Of a stretch of 64,000 bases of DNA, positions 51,671 to 61,091 are shown one piece after another. A program made the translations under genes and the position numbers. The notes under the pieces are model-generated. The model had not been told where the DNA came from. It saw only the letters and a list, made by a program, of their open reading frames with translations, and made no database searches. The stretch lies in contig NZ_VZQZ01000009.1 of assembly GCF_008802365.1 (NCBI RefSeq), positions 60,185 through 124,184 of the forward strand, read 5' to 3'. Numbering within the stretch: the stretch's first letter is position 1; each line of letters begins with the position of its first letter. This stretch comes from Oryzomonas japonica (GTDB lineage Bacteria > Desulfobacterota > Desulfuromonadia > Geobacterales > Pseudopelobacteraceae).

Positions 51671-51682
51671 TAACACCGTTAA
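51670..51682. promoter_or_regulatory. Candidate TetR operator at the tetR start
   Basis: Palindrome TTAAC-ACC-GTTAA overlapping the tetR start codon, matching the site before shc. Confidence 0.5.
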
Positions 51683-51778
51683 CTGTAATTACCGAAAGTA
51701 ACGTACGTGATATCACACCGAACCGGATATGGCAAGAGAAGGAACAACCACGCGCCCCCGGCTTGGCTGCACGGCGGC

Positions 51779-53305
51779 TTAAACCTTGCGGACCGGGGCG
51801 ATCAGTCCCAGGTCGATCATGGGCGACGGCAGGGACGGTTTGAGGGTGAGGATCCGCTTGCGGAAAGGGCTCATAAGCAGCTTCATGATATCGCCCTTTT
51901 TCATGAACCGGCCAAACCGGCGCAGGAGCTTGATGGTCTGAAAGGGGCGCAGGAAGAGCCGGTTGGCGAACAACAGCATGTACCCTTTCTGCCGGGCCCG
52001 GTTCACCACATCTCCCGGCAGGATGGTCGGGTCGATGTCCGAGCACTTGAACCATTTGTTCCAGTCGCGCTTATCGTCGATAATCCCCCGCTCGACGTAA
52101 TCCTGCCACAGGGGGGTGCCGCGGTAAGCACAGAGGCGATTGAAGCCGAAGGTGTCCAGCTTGAGGCGGGCGGCAAAGCGGAAGCTCTCCAGGATATCCT
52201 CCGCGGTCTCATCCGGCGAGCCGACCAAAAAGAAGCCGTGGATGGTTTCGATCCCGTGGCGTTTGGCCAAGCTGACGGCGTCCTCCACCTGCTTCATGGT
52301 CTGCATCTTCCCGATACGGTCGAGCACCTTCTGGGTGCCGGCCTCTACCCCAAAGGCGAGAAAGTTGCAATGGGCCTTGGCCATGATGGGAAACTGGTCG
52401 GTAGCGACCGAATCGACCCGCCCTTCGCAGCCCCAGTTGAATTCGAACTTGCGGTCGATGATCCCCTGGCAGATGGCGCCGATGCGCTTGCGGTCGAGTA
52501 GAAACTGATCGTCGGTGAGATAGATGGAGCGATACCCCTCGTCGTTCAACTGCTGCATCTCGCCCAGGACATGCTCGGGGGAACGATGGCGCCACTTGCG
52601 GTTGGCCAGGGAGGGGATGCCGCAGTAGATGCACTGGTAGGGGCAGCCCCGGGACGTCTGCATGGTGCAGAAGCGGTCCAGGGAGAGGACGGCGGGGACG
52701 TCGAGCGGCATGGACTCGATGTAGTCGATGGGCAGACTCTTGCGGTCCGGGTAGGGAAACTGGTCCAGATCTTCGATAACCGGGCGCGGGGCGTTCTCGA
52801 CGATGTCGCCCCCCGAACGCCACACCAGGCCGCCGACCGTGCCGGGCGCCCCCAGGTTCTCCAGAAATTCCGGGAGGAGTTCCTCCCCCTCGCCCCGGGC
52901 AACGTAGTCGATGTCCGGGGTGTCCGCAAGAATTTCCTTGGCGTTAATGGTCGCAAACACGCCGCCGACAATGATCGGCGTGTCGGGGGCGGCCTGTTTG
53001 AGCTGCTGCGCCATGCTGCGGGTGGCGGGATAGGCCGTGGTCGACAGGAACGAGAGCGCTATCACGTCCGGCTTCTCGGTGCGCACCGCACAGGCGATAT
53101 GTTCCGCCTTCATCTGCGGATGGCAGGTGTCGAACATCCGCGCCTCGTGGCCGTGCCGACGAATAATCGGCGCCAGGGTTTCGATCCCGATGGGAGGGAA
53201 GGCCATCACCTGGACGCGATCCTTGCTGAATCGGGAGTCCCCGAGTTCGGCAGGGAGAAGCCGGTAGAAGTCCTCATCCCGGATGTAGATCAGAAAAACC
53301 TTCAT
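51779..53305 (-). CDS. B12-binding radical SAM enzyme near shc
   Basis: A 508-aa protein. The N-terminal cobalamin-binding domain (about 1-160) includes PPIGIETLAPIIRRHGHEARM and DTPIIVGGVFATINA. The radical SAM domain has a normal CxxxCxxC as SRGCPYQCIYC. Later motifs (FGVEAGTQKVLDRIGK) fit this class, which includes methylases and ring-forming enzymes. Its place upstream of tetR-shc suggests a lipid substrate, but its sequence start does not resemble the HpnR, HpnP or HpnJ proteins I remember. GAGG precedes the ATG. Confidence 0.85.
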   Translation of the reverse strand: MKVFLIYIRDEDFYRLLPAELGDSRFSKDRVQVMAFPPIGIETLAPIIRRHGHEARMFDTCHPQMKAEHIACAVRTEKPDVIALSFLSTTAYPATRSMAQQLKQAAPDTPIIVGGVFATINAKEILADTPDIDYVARGEGEELLPEFLENLGAPGTVGGLVWRSGGDIVENAPRPVIEDLDQFPYPDRKSLPIDYIESMPLDVPAVLSLDRFCTMQTSRGCPYQCIYCGIPSLANRKWRHRSPEHVLGEMQQLNDEGYRSIYLTDDQFLLDRKRIGAICQGIIDRKFEFNWGCEGRVDSVATDQFPIMAKAHCNFLAFGVEAGTQKVLDRIGKMQTMKQVEDAVSLAKRHGIETIHGFFLVGSPDETAEDILESFRFAARLKLDTFGFNRLCAYRGTPLWQDYVERGIIDDKRDWNKWFKCSDIDPTILPGDVVNRARQKGYMLLFANRLFLRPFQTIKLLRRFGRFMKKGDIMKLLMSPFRKRILTLKPSLPSPMIDLGLIAPVRKV

Positions 53306-53543
53306 GGTATGCCTCGGCGCTGAAATGTGGTGGATTTTTGTTGCGCTTACTTATACGGGCTTTTGGTGGTTTACACAACCACTTCGCCCTGTTAAGAAGA
53401 CGGGTCGTTTTTCCGATTCAATGCCGGCACGCCACGGGAGCCCCAAGAGCAGAAAAAAGGGGCTCACAGCGATTAACGGCAAGCCCTTGTGGGGATTTGC
53501 TGCGTGGCGACACGAATGGCGGGGTTACCCCAGAGATGACGTA
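53306..53543. other. Gene-free gap
   Basis: I see no gene. A GAGCCCC / GGGGCTC inverted repeat near 53437-53464 is the only structure. It separates the 5' end of the radical SAM gene from the 3' end of the sigma-54 activator. Confidence 0.4.
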
Positions 53544-55097
53544 TCATGGTAACGGCTCAGATGTTTTTTTAGAGCGGCCGTGCCTTATGCCGAGCTTATC
53601 CAGCCGCCACCGCAAGGTGCTCGGATTGATACCAAGCAATTCAGCCGCACCGCCAGGTCCATGGATCCTGCCATTGGCCACTCGCATGACATCGCTCAGG
53701 TGCAAGGCCATTGCTTCATCAAGCCTCAAGGGGGCGGGAGAGTTGCGGACCTCTTTGGGGACCGCGTTTTCACTTTTTCTTCCACCCGGCAGCAGCGTAT
53801 CGAACATCAATTGCCCCCCCTGGTGCAGTATCACCTCCCGCTCCATCAGGTTTTCCAATTCGCGGACGTTGCCGGGCCAATCGTAATTCACCAGACGCGC
53901 CATGGCTCCCGGGGCAATGGCGGGCGTGAGGGCAAAACCCAATTCCATGGCCTTTGCCCTCACAAAATAGCGCGCCAGGAGCGGAATGTCCCCTTTGCGC
54001 TGCCGTAGCGGCGGTATGATAATGGGGAAGACATTCAGCCTGAACCAGAGATCCTCTCTGAACCTGTTTTCCGAAACCATGTTTTCCAGATTGCGGTGGG
54101 TTGCGGCGATCACGCGGATATCGACGGGGATTGATTTGTTGCCCCCGACCCGTTCGATTTCGCGATTCTGAAGGACGCGAAGCAGGCGCACTTGGGCAGG
54201 GGGCGGCAATTCCGCGATTTCATCCAGAAAGATGGTCCCGCCGTCGGCGCGCTCGAAGCGTCCGCGCCTTTCATCCACCGCTCCGGTAAATGCCCCCTTT
54301 TCGTGGCCGAACAGTTCACTGTCAATAAGGCTCCCCGGGATCGCCCCGCAGTTGACCTTGATGAATGGTCCGTTTTTGCGTGGCGAGGCAAAATGGATTG
54401 CGTTGGCAATCACTTCCTTGCCGGTCCCCGTTTCCCCCAGAAGCAATACCGTGTTGTTGAGCGGCGCCACGTGCTGGACCAGATCCAGGACGTTTTTCAA
54501 CCCCGAATCCTCTCCGATTATTCGGCCTCCGGCTCGTGTGGAGAGTTCCTTGTTCAGAAAGTGGTTGTCGTCGATAAGCCGGTCCCGGTATTTCAAGAGC
54601 TTTTCGTACGACAAGGCATTGGCCAGGGCGATGGCAAAGGGGGTGGCAACCGTTGCGAGGAGCCCGGTATGTCTGGCGTTATATCTCCCCTCGCCACGCG
54701 CGCATAATATCAGCGACCCCAGTGATTTTCCCTCGATCAGGAGCGGCACGAGAATCTTTGAATTCCCCTCAAGCTTGATGAATGGTGCCAATATGCGGAA
54801 AAAATCGTCGCGGTCGGAGCTTATAATGGTAGGAACGATGGGCTTCCATGCTTGTATCTGTTTCCAAAGCTTCTTGGGAATGGCGATGATCTCATCAGGA
54901 AGATCCACATTGTCCGCCGCTACGTTGGCGATTCTCCTGATGGATGAGATGTTGACATCGTGAATGGTCAGACTGAGGGTATCCAGGGGGAAGTAAAGCT
55001 TCAGATAGTCGAAGGCATTCCTGAGCGCTGTTTTTATATCGAGGCTGCTGCAGATCCTGATCGTAACCTCTCTAAAAAAATCGTCCCGGTTAACCAT
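53544..55097 (-). CDS. GAF-domain sigma-54 transcription activator
   Basis: A 517-aa activator of the NorR/FhlA type. An N-terminal GAF-like sensor (about 20-175) precedes an AAA+ domain with Walker A GETGTGKE, sigma-54 loop GAFTGA and Walker B GTIFLDEIAEL. The C-terminal helix-turn-helix is Fis-like: GGAAELLGINPSTLRWRLDK. The ATG at 55097 follows GAGAGG. It is divergent from the efflux operon, whose upstream region carries a -24/-12 promoter and three palindromes, so it most likely controls that operon. Confidence 0.92.
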   Translation of the reverse strand: MVNRDDFFREVTIRICSSLDIKTALRNAFDYLKLYFPLDTLSLTIHDVNISSIRRIANVAADNVDLPDEIIAIPKKLWKQIQAWKPIVPTIISSDRDDFFRILAPFIKLEGNSKILVPLLIEGKSLGSLILCARGEGRYNARHTGLLATVATPFAIALANALSYEKLLKYRDRLIDDNHFLNKELSTRAGGRIIGEDSGLKNVLDLVQHVAPLNNTVLLLGETGTGKEVIANAIHFASPRKNGPFIKVNCGAIPGSLIDSELFGHEKGAFTGAVDERRGRFERADGGTIFLDEIAELPPPAQVRLLRVLQNREIERVGGNKSIPVDIRVIAATHRNLENMVSENRFREDLWFRLNVFPIIIPPLRQRKGDIPLLARYFVRAKAMELGFALTPAIAPGAMARLVNYDWPGNVRELENLMEREVILHQGGQLMFDTLLPGGRKSENAVPKEVRNSPAPLRLDEAMALHLSDVMRVANGRIHGPGGAAELLGINPSTLRWRLDKLGIRHGRSKKTSEPLP

Positions 55098-55143
55098 ATG
55101 GCCTCTCTTTCCGGCTCGCTTGTGCGTTGCGGCCCTGCTTAAC

Positions 55144-55205
55144 GCAATATTTTGCAATTATCATATTTTAAGCAACATATTGCAATAAAATTAGCAGCAT
55201 ATTGC
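55144..55205 (+). promoter_or_regulatory. Three enhancer-like palindromes (activator sites)
   Basis: GCAA-N4-TTGC repeats at 55144-55155, 55172-55183 and 55194-55205 (last left arm GCAG). They start 28 and 22 bases apart and lie 55-115 bases upstream of the -24 element, a normal distance for sigma-54 activator binding. Confidence 0.7.
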
Positions 55206-55259
55206 TACCACGGGGCAGCATAACAACGTAAAATCTTGATATTGTTTATATTTATGTTT

Positions 55260-55275
55260 TGGCACGATTATAGCT
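55260..55275 (+). promoter_or_regulatory. Sigma-54 promoter of the efflux operon
   Basis: TGGCACGATTATAGCT matches the consensus TGGCAC-N5-TTGCW at every position but one, with GG and GC at correct spacing. About 110-150 bases before the first gene. Confidence 0.75.
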
Positions 55276-55425
55276 TTAGCATATAAGCGATATACCCGAT
55301 GTTGCGATTTTTTGCCCCCGAGACTGAAACAGCCTCGTTACCGATTAAAGAGATGTATCAACCTTCAAGAGCTTTAGGAGATCAGTCTGTTTTTCCATCG
55401 AAACAAAATTTGCGTAGCCAATTGC

Positions 55426-56865
55426 TTGAAAGCGGCACTGGTGCTTATCATCGGCGGCTGTGCCAGCTTACCCCACAATACTCCCAATACCTCACCGCGT
55501 TCACGCATGCTCGATCCCAATCAGCTGAATGCAGGCAGCACGCTGAAATCGGCCGCAAAACAGCCGACCCCGTGGCCGTCGCAGCAATGGTGGAAGGCGT
55601 ATGCCGATCCGCAGCTTGACCGTCTGGTCGAGGAGGCAACCTCCGGGAACCCGAGCATACGCATGGCGCAGGCCCGCGTTGCAAAAGCACAGGCACTGAG
55701 CGGGATTGCGGGATCGGCCCTGCTCCCCTCCCTCCAGGCCGACGCCGCCTTCACCCGGGAGCAGTTCACGGAGCATCAATTCATTCCGCCGCCCTATGCC
55801 GGCAATTGGTCGTGGAACAATCGGGCGACACTCGATCTCTTCTACGAACTCGACCTGTGGGGGAAAAACCGCAAAACACTGGCAGCATCCCTGGATTACG
55901 TCCAGGTGGCAACGGCCGAAGCCCAGGAGATTCGCCTGGCCCTCCAGACAACGATGGTACGGTTTTACGTGCAGCTGTCGCTCCAGCATGTGTTGTTGGA
56001 CATCGCCCGCTCGACGCTGCGCCAACGCCAGAATATCTTTGATATCACCCGGAAGCGCCTGACCGCGGGGCTCGCGACGGAACTCGACCTGAGGCAGACG
56101 GAAACGCCGTTGCCGGCGGCACGGGCGGAGATCGAGCGTATTTCCGAGTCGATCGAGTTGTTGCGCAATCAGTTGAGTGCGCTTACCGGCAAAGGGCCGG
56201 GTGATGGGGAGAGTATCCACCGGCCATCCCTGTCCCTCAACGTGCCGATCGGCCTGCCGGCCGTCCTGCCCGCCGATCTGCTGGGACGCCGGCCCGACGT
56301 GGTAGCCCAATGCTGGCTGGTTGAGGCGGCCGGTAACGGGATCGACGTCGCCAAGGCGGCGTTCTACCCGAACATCAACCTTACGGCTTTTGCCGGGTGG
56401 CAGTCCCTCAGCTTTGCCCAATTCCTCTCCCCGGGGTCATTGATCGCAGGCTTCGGCCCGGCAATTTCACTGCCGATCTTCGAAGGCGGGCGGCTCCGCA
56501 GCCAGCTTGCCGTTTCAACTGCCGATTACGACATCGCGGTGGAATCGTACAACAGCACCCTGATCCGGGCCCTGGAAAACGTCGCCAATCAGATTGTTAC
56601 CCTGCGCTCCCTGGAAACGCAGCGCAGGGAGTCGAACAATGCCCATGATCTTGCAAATCGCACCTACGACATAGCGCTCCAGGCCTTCCGTTCCGGGATG
56701 ACCGATTACTTCAATGTCCTCAATGCCCAGAACCAGACACTGATCGAAGCCCAGCGCAAGGCGCAGGTGGAGGCGCGCTTTCTCGACGCATACGCCGCCT
56801 TGATGCAAGCGATCGGAGGAGGAATACCGGTCACGCCGCCACAGGCGAAGGGGATGCAGCAATGA
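55426..56865 (+). CDS. Outer-membrane efflux lipoprotein (TolC/NodT family)
   Basis: A 479-aa outer-membrane channel subunit. The lipobox is IIGGC. Two OEP repeats follow, with PWPSQQWWKAYADPQLDRLV, GSALLPSLQADAAF and LGRRPDVVAQCWLVEAAGN. This TTG start has no ribosome site. AGGAG at 55376-55380 sits six bases before an in-frame CTG at 55387, which would add 13 residues with basic charge before the hydrophobic core, a better lipoprotein signal. Its stop overlaps the FUSC gene start as ATGA. Confidence 0.9.
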   Translation: MKAALVLIIGGCASLPHNTPNTSPRSRMLDPNQLNAGSTLKSAAKQPTPWPSQQWWKAYADPQLDRLVEEATSGNPSIRMAQARVAKAQALSGIAGSALLPSLQADAAFTREQFTEHQFIPPPYAGNWSWNNRATLDLFYELDLWGKNRKTLAASLDYVQVATAEAQEIRLALQTTMVRFYVQLSLQHVLLDIARSTLRQRQNIFDITRKRLTAGLATELDLRQTETPLPAARAEIERISESIELLRNQLSALTGKGPGDGESIHRPSLSLNVPIGLPAVLPADLLGRRPDVVAQCWLVEAAGNGIDVAKAAFYPNINLTAFAGWQSLSFAQFLSPGSLIAGFGPAISLPIFEGGRLRSQLAVSTADYDIAVESYNSTLIRALENVANQIVTLRSLETQRRESNNAHDLANRTYDIALQAFRSGMTDYFNVLNAQNQTLIEAQRKAQVEARFLDAYAALMQAIGGGIPVTPPQAKGMQQ

Positions 56866-59045
56866 GCGCTTTCGGGGCGGATGCCGTGAAATCATCGTTC
56901 GGCACGGTATGGCGGGAACTGGTCTTTTGGGGCAGGAGCGACGGCTTGGATTGGATATTCGTGTTCAAGATCATCCTGGCCGCTTTCCTGGCGATGTGGA
57001 TATCCATGCAACTACGGCTCGATCAGCCGCGCACGGCCATGATGACCGCGGTCATCGTCATGCAGCAACAAACCGGCCTGGTTCTGGTGAAGAGCATCTA
57101 TCGCATCGGCGCCACGATTGCCGGCATTCTCGTCGGTCTCCTGCTTTTGAGCCTGTTCGCCCAGGAGCCGGTGCTCTACGTACTCGGGCTGGCCGTGTGG
57201 GTCGGGCTCTGTACCGCCGGCTCGGCTTTCTACCGCAATTTCAGGTCCTATGGATGCGTCCTGGCCGGGTATTCGGCGGCCATGATGGGCCAATTTTCCA
57301 TACCGGAGCCCACGGCATTCTTCTCCATCGCCTCCACCCGGCTTACCGAGATCACCCTGGGCATCCTGTGTGCCGGCGTCGTCAGCGACGTCGTCTTCCC
57401 GCGGCGCCTTTCCGATGCCATTACCAGTAACGTCCAGAACCGCTACAGGGAATTCATCGCTTTCATCCGGGCATCGCTCTCCGGCGCGGCCGGACGCGCC
57501 GAGCTCGATAGTATGCGACTCCGACTGGTCGGCAATGTGCTTTCGCTCGAATCGATCCGCAGCAATGCGGTCCTGGAAGACCCGGAGATACGGGGCCGCG
57601 ATCTCAGGCTGCGGAAGCTCAACAGTGAATTCATGGCGGTAACCACCACCTTCAGTTCCTTCCAGCACCTTTTGAAGAGGCTGACGAAAAACGCAACCCC
57701 GGCGGGCCAAGCTCTCACCAGCCTGTGGGAATCATTCGGCGAGACGGTCGTTACCAAGGGCGAGATCCCGGCGAATGCCGATGCGGCGCATCAGGCCGCA
57801 CGACGAATCGCCGCTTTCCGCGCAGTGCTGGGACGCCGCATCGAGGAAGTGCGGAAAAACATCGCGGCTGATGGTGACCCCCAAACAGTGCTGGATTTTG
57901 CGACAGCCGTGGAACTTCTGCATCGCTTCCTGCGAGAGCTGCATGCTTACACCAGAACCTATGCCACACTGCCAAACGCTGAAAACGAACCGAATACCCC
58001 GGACGATATCGACTTTTCCGTTCGAACTGACCCGGTAGTCGCTCTCTTGTCGGGGGGAAGGGCCTTTGTCGGGATCATCGTGATCGGGTGGTTCTGGATC
58101 GCTTCCGCATGGCCCTATGGTACCAGTGCCCTCACCTTTGTCGCCATCGCAAGCGCCCTGTTCGCCTCGGCCCCCGATCCATCGAGAAACACCAACCGGA
58201 TGTTCATTGGCCACCTGGCCGGCCTCGTTGCCGCATTCGTGTACAAGTTCCTTGTCATGCCCGACATGGACGGATTTGCACTCCTCTGCGCAAGCATGCT
58301 TCCTTTTCTGATGGTCGGGCTGTATATCCGCACCCGACCCGGCCTCGTCGATATCGGCTTCGGTTACACCGTTTTTTTCATCCAGATGACAAACCCCAGC
58401 AATACCATGCAATTCAACCCGGTGGACTTTATCAATGACGGTTGTGGCGTTCTCGTGGGGGTGGTGGTGGCGGGGGTCATGTACCGCACGATGATACCCG
58501 TGGCCGGTTCCTGGCTCAAACGGCGCTTGGCCCGCCAGATTCGTCATCAGGTGATCATGGCCTGCTTCGATCCCCTGGCCGGTCTCGGGAATCGCTTCGA
58601 AAGCAGCACTCGTGATTTGCTGCATAAGCAGGCTGCCGTGCAAAAAATAGAGAACGAGCAAGACCGGCGACTGCTGACCCTGATGTTCTCGGTCGTCGAA
58701 ATCGGCCGGGCCGTAATCCATCTGCGCCAGGATGCCGTGGCTCTTCGGATGCCTCAACCGCTGGCCGACAGCGTGCAGGAAAGTCTGTCCGCCACGGCGC
58801 TGTTTTTCAGACGGCCGTCTGCAACCTTTCATGATGCCGCCCTTGACCGCGTGACCAACGCCATCAAAACGATCTGCCTCGAAACAGAATCAGCAGCATG
58901 TGCGTGCCCCCAGAATGTTCTGAATCGCATGCTTACTTCGCTGCACCTCATCCGGACTGCGCTGCTGGACGAGGATGTCCTTGTCGCCGTTACGACCGAC
59001 GGTCCGTCGACCAACCTTTTAGGAGTAATTCCCCATGCCGCGTGA
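56862..59045 (+). CDS. FUSC-family aromatic-acid efflux pump (AaeB-like)
   Basis: A 727-aa inner-membrane protein with two blocks of membrane helices (about 25-175 and 385-550), each followed by a cytoplasmic region, the AaeB/FUSC architecture. Recognisable starts are DQPRTAMMTAVIVMQQQTGL and, in the second half, YGTSALTFVAIASALFAS. AaeB relatives export p-hydroxybenzoate-like acids. The channel, DUF1656 and HlyD genes around it complete the pump. Confidence 0.9.
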   Translation: MSAFGADAVKSSFGTVWRELVFWGRSDGLDWIFVFKIILAAFLAMWISMQLRLDQPRTAMMTAVIVMQQQTGLVLVKSIYRIGATIAGILVGLLLLSLFAQEPVLYVLGLAVWVGLCTAGSAFYRNFRSYGCVLAGYSAAMMGQFSIPEPTAFFSIASTRLTEITLGILCAGVVSDVVFPRRLSDAITSNVQNRYREFIAFIRASLSGAAGRAELDSMRLRLVGNVLSLESIRSNAVLEDPEIRGRDLRLRKLNSEFMAVTTTFSSFQHLLKRLTKNATPAGQALTSLWESFGETVVTKGEIPANADAAHQAARRIAAFRAVLGRRIEEVRKNIAADGDPQTVLDFATAVELLHRFLRELHAYTRTYATLPNAENEPNTPDDIDFSVRTDPVVALLSGGRAFVGIIVIGWFWIASAWPYGTSALTFVAIASALFASAPDPSRNTNRMFIGHLAGLVAAFVYKFLVMPDMDGFALLCASMLPFLMVGLYIRTRPGLVDIGFGYTVFFIQMTNPSNTMQFNPVDFINDGCGVLVGVVVAGVMYRTMIPVAGSWLKRRLARQIRHQVIMACFDPLAGLGNRFESSTRDLLHKQAAVQKIENEQDRRLLTLMFSVVEIGRAVIHLRQDAVALRMPQPLADSVQESLSATALFFRRPSATFHDAALDRVTNAIKTICLETESAACACPQNVLNRMLTSLHLIRTALLDEDVLVAVTTDGPSTNLLGVIPHAA

Positions 59046-59235
59046 ATTTGCCCTGCTTGACGCACTTGTGCCCACCCTGTTCCTCGCATTTCTGGTGAGC
59101 GTCGTTTCCCATACCTTACTGGACAGGATCATGGGGCGATGCGGAGTCTATCGGCATGTTTGGCATCCACCGTTATTCCGGCTCAGCGTCTTTGTCTGCA
59201 TCTTCGGCGCGTTCGGGCTGCTGATCCTCCGCTAA
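59035..59235 (+). CDS. DUF1656 small membrane protein (AaeX-like)
   Basis: A 66-aa protein with two membrane helices (about 10-28 and 44-64) and the family pattern PREFALLDALVPTLF and GVYRHVWHPPLFRLS. It overlaps the end of the FUSC gene by four codons. AaeX proteins always accompany AaeA/AaeB; their exact role is unknown. Confidence 0.88.
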   Translation: MPREFALLDALVPTLFLAFLVSVVSHTLLDRIMGRCGVYRHVWHPPLFRLSVFVCIFGAFGLLILR

Positions 59236-59278
59236 GGCCGCGGTGCGTTACGACACAATTTAATTAAAGAGGTTTCCC

Positions 59279-60172
59279 ATGAAGCTAAGGCCGTTGTTTC
59301 AACTTACGTGCACGATTCTCATTCTTGCTGCAGCCGTGCTGTTCAGCAGAGCGTTGTGGAATAGATACATGAACTCCCCCTGGACCCGCGACGGAAGGGT
59401 TCGCGCCGACGTGATCAAGGTCGCGGCCGACGTGTCCGGCATTGTTGTGCATGTTGCTGTCAAGGATAACCAGTTGGTTCACAAGGGGGACCTCCTGTTC
59501 ACCGTTGACCGGGAACGCTACCGCTTGGCATGGGACAGGGCCAATGCCGTCCTTGCGGCCCGCAAAGCGGATATGTCGATGCGACAGCAGGAAGCGCGGC
59601 GACGCGAGGGCTTGGAAAACGTCGTAGTTTCCACCGAAATCCTTGAAAATTCCAGGTCTCAGGCCGATTCTGCCGCGGCGCTGTATCAGGAGGCCCTGGT
59701 GATGGCGGAAACGGCAAAACTGAACCTCAACCGTACGGAAGTGCGCTCACCGGTGGAGGGCTACATCACGAACCTGGGCGTTCATCCCGGTGACTTTGCG
59801 ACGGCAGGGGAGGCAAAGCTGGCCGTTATCGACAGGAATTCGTTCTGGGTCTACGGCTACTTCGAGGAGACAAAACTCCACCTGCTGCACCTGGGGGATC
59901 AGGTCGATATCCGTCTTCTGGGCAACGCACCGGTTCTGAAAGGACATATCGAGAGCCTGGCCCGCGGCATCTCCGACCATGATAATCCCACGAGCCGCGA
60001 ACTCCTCTCCGACGTAAATCCTGTTTTCAACTGGGTGCGGCTGGCACAGCGGCTCCCGGTACGGATCCGGCTCGATCCGCTTCCCGCGGGAGTTCAGATC
60101 GCAGCCGGCATGACCTGTACCGTCATCGTGTGCCCCACCCTTCCTCCCCAAAAGGCCGCATCGTCCCACTAG
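59279..60172 (+). CDS. HlyD-family periplasmic adaptor (AaeA-like)
   Basis: A 297-aa membrane-fusion protein linking the FUSC pump to the outer-membrane channel. An N-terminal anchor helix (about 8-26) is followed by a barrel-sandwich half (VIKVAADVSGIVVHVAVKDN), an alpha hairpin and the second half (VRSPVEGYITNLGVHPGDF), then FWVYGYFEETKL. Last gene of the operon; a hairpin follows at 60339-60373. Confidence 0.92.
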   Translation: MKLRPLFQLTCTILILAAAVLFSRALWNRYMNSPWTRDGRVRADVIKVAADVSGIVVHVAVKDNQLVHKGDLLFTVDRERYRLAWDRANAVLAARKADMSMRQQEARRREGLENVVVSTEILENSRSQADSAAALYQEALVMAETAKLNLNRTEVRSPVEGYITNLGVHPGDFATAGEAKLAVIDRNSFWVYGYFEETKLHLLHLGDQVDIRLLGNAPVLKGHIESLARGISDHDNPTSRELLSDVNPVFNWVRLAQRLPVRIRLDPLPAGVQIAAGMTCTVIVCPTLPPQKAASSH

Positions 60173-60338
60173 CATTCTGTTCGGATGATCCGCGGGCTCC
60201 TCTCGTAGCGGCCAGTTTCCCCATCGGGCAACTGGCCGCGAAATTCTTGTATATTCATGGTATGCCCTTCCTTGAGGAACATGCCGCAACAACCGGATGA
60301 CAAGGTAATAATCTGCCGTCAAAGGCCCCAATGACGCG

Positions 60339-60373
60339 AAAGCCTTCTCGTTATGACACCACGAGAAGGCTTT
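60339..60373. terminator. Hairpin between convergent operons
   Basis: AAAGCCTTCTCG / CGAGAAGGCTTT with an 11-base loop, between the HlyD gene (+) and satP (-). It can serve both directions; T-runs are short. Confidence 0.7.
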
Positions 60374-60411
60374 GGAATTCGGCATGAAGAAGGACCCGAC
60401 GAACTGCGATT

Positions 60412-61023
60412 TTAGCCCGGTTGCCGGACCAGTCCAAGAGGGGCGACCGTTCTGCCATAGACCTCGTTAATCACCTGCGCCAGTCCGGCGTACACGGCAG
60501 ATATGCCGCAAAATATTCCTTCGCAGCCGGCAATGAATTTAATCATGTGATTTCCGGTCATATCTCCGGCCGCAAGGAGAAAAAACAGTACCGTCAACGA
60601 ACCGAACACGACCTGCATGGCCCGGTTCATTCGAAAGGTGCCGATAAAGAGAACGCCGGTAAAAACACCCCACATCACGAGGTAGGCGGTCATTGCCGAG
60701 TCGCCAGGCGCCTGGATGCCTCCCGTCTTGGGCAGGATGATCAGGGCCACCAGGGTCAGCCAGAAAAGGCCGTAGGATGTAAATGCGGTCGCACCAAAGG
60801 TATTGTTTTTCTTCCATTCCATAATGCCGACAATGATCTGACCGAGGCCTCCGTAAAAGATGCCCATACTGAGTATCATGGAATCCATGGGAAACAGCCC
60901 CGCATTGTGCAGGTTAAGCAGAATGGTCGTCATGCCGAAGCCGAGCAGTCCGAGGGGGGCCGGATTTGCCGTAGTGTCGTTGATTGCAACAACGTTGGCA
61001 GCATCTTGCGTGTTTGCGGTCAT
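60412..61023 (-). CDS. satP: Acetate/succinate permease, SatP (GPR1/FUN34/YaaH) family
   Basis: A 203-aa protein with six membrane helices. The family signature [20 protein letters not shown] is near residue 20, with [20 protein letters not shown] and [15 protein letters not shown]. It transports acetate, the main electron donor of these bacteria. The ATG at 61023 follows GGGAG. It lies 68 bases downstream of the CoA-transferase gene, so the two form an acetate uptake and activation unit. Confidence 0.93.
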   Translation of the reverse strand: MTANTQDAANVVAINDTTANPAPLGLLGFGMTTILLNLHNAGLFPMDSMILSMGIFYGGLGQIIVGIMEWKKNNTFGATAFTSYGLFWLTLVALIILPKTGGIQAPGDSAMTAYLVMWGVFTGVLFIGTFRMNRAMQVVFGSLTVLFFLLAAGDMTGNHMIKFIAGCEGIFCGISAVYAGLAQVINEVYGRTVAPLGLVRQPG

Positions 61024-61091
61024 ATCAATGAGTCTCCCTTTATGTCGTTGTTGTGCGAAGTCCTGCTTGACCATCCATCCGTGCCCTGATC

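Noticed and set aside
51779-53305. HpnR or HpnP hopanoid methylase
   Set aside because: The N-terminal sequence does not match what I remember of those families; position beside shc alone is not enough to name it.
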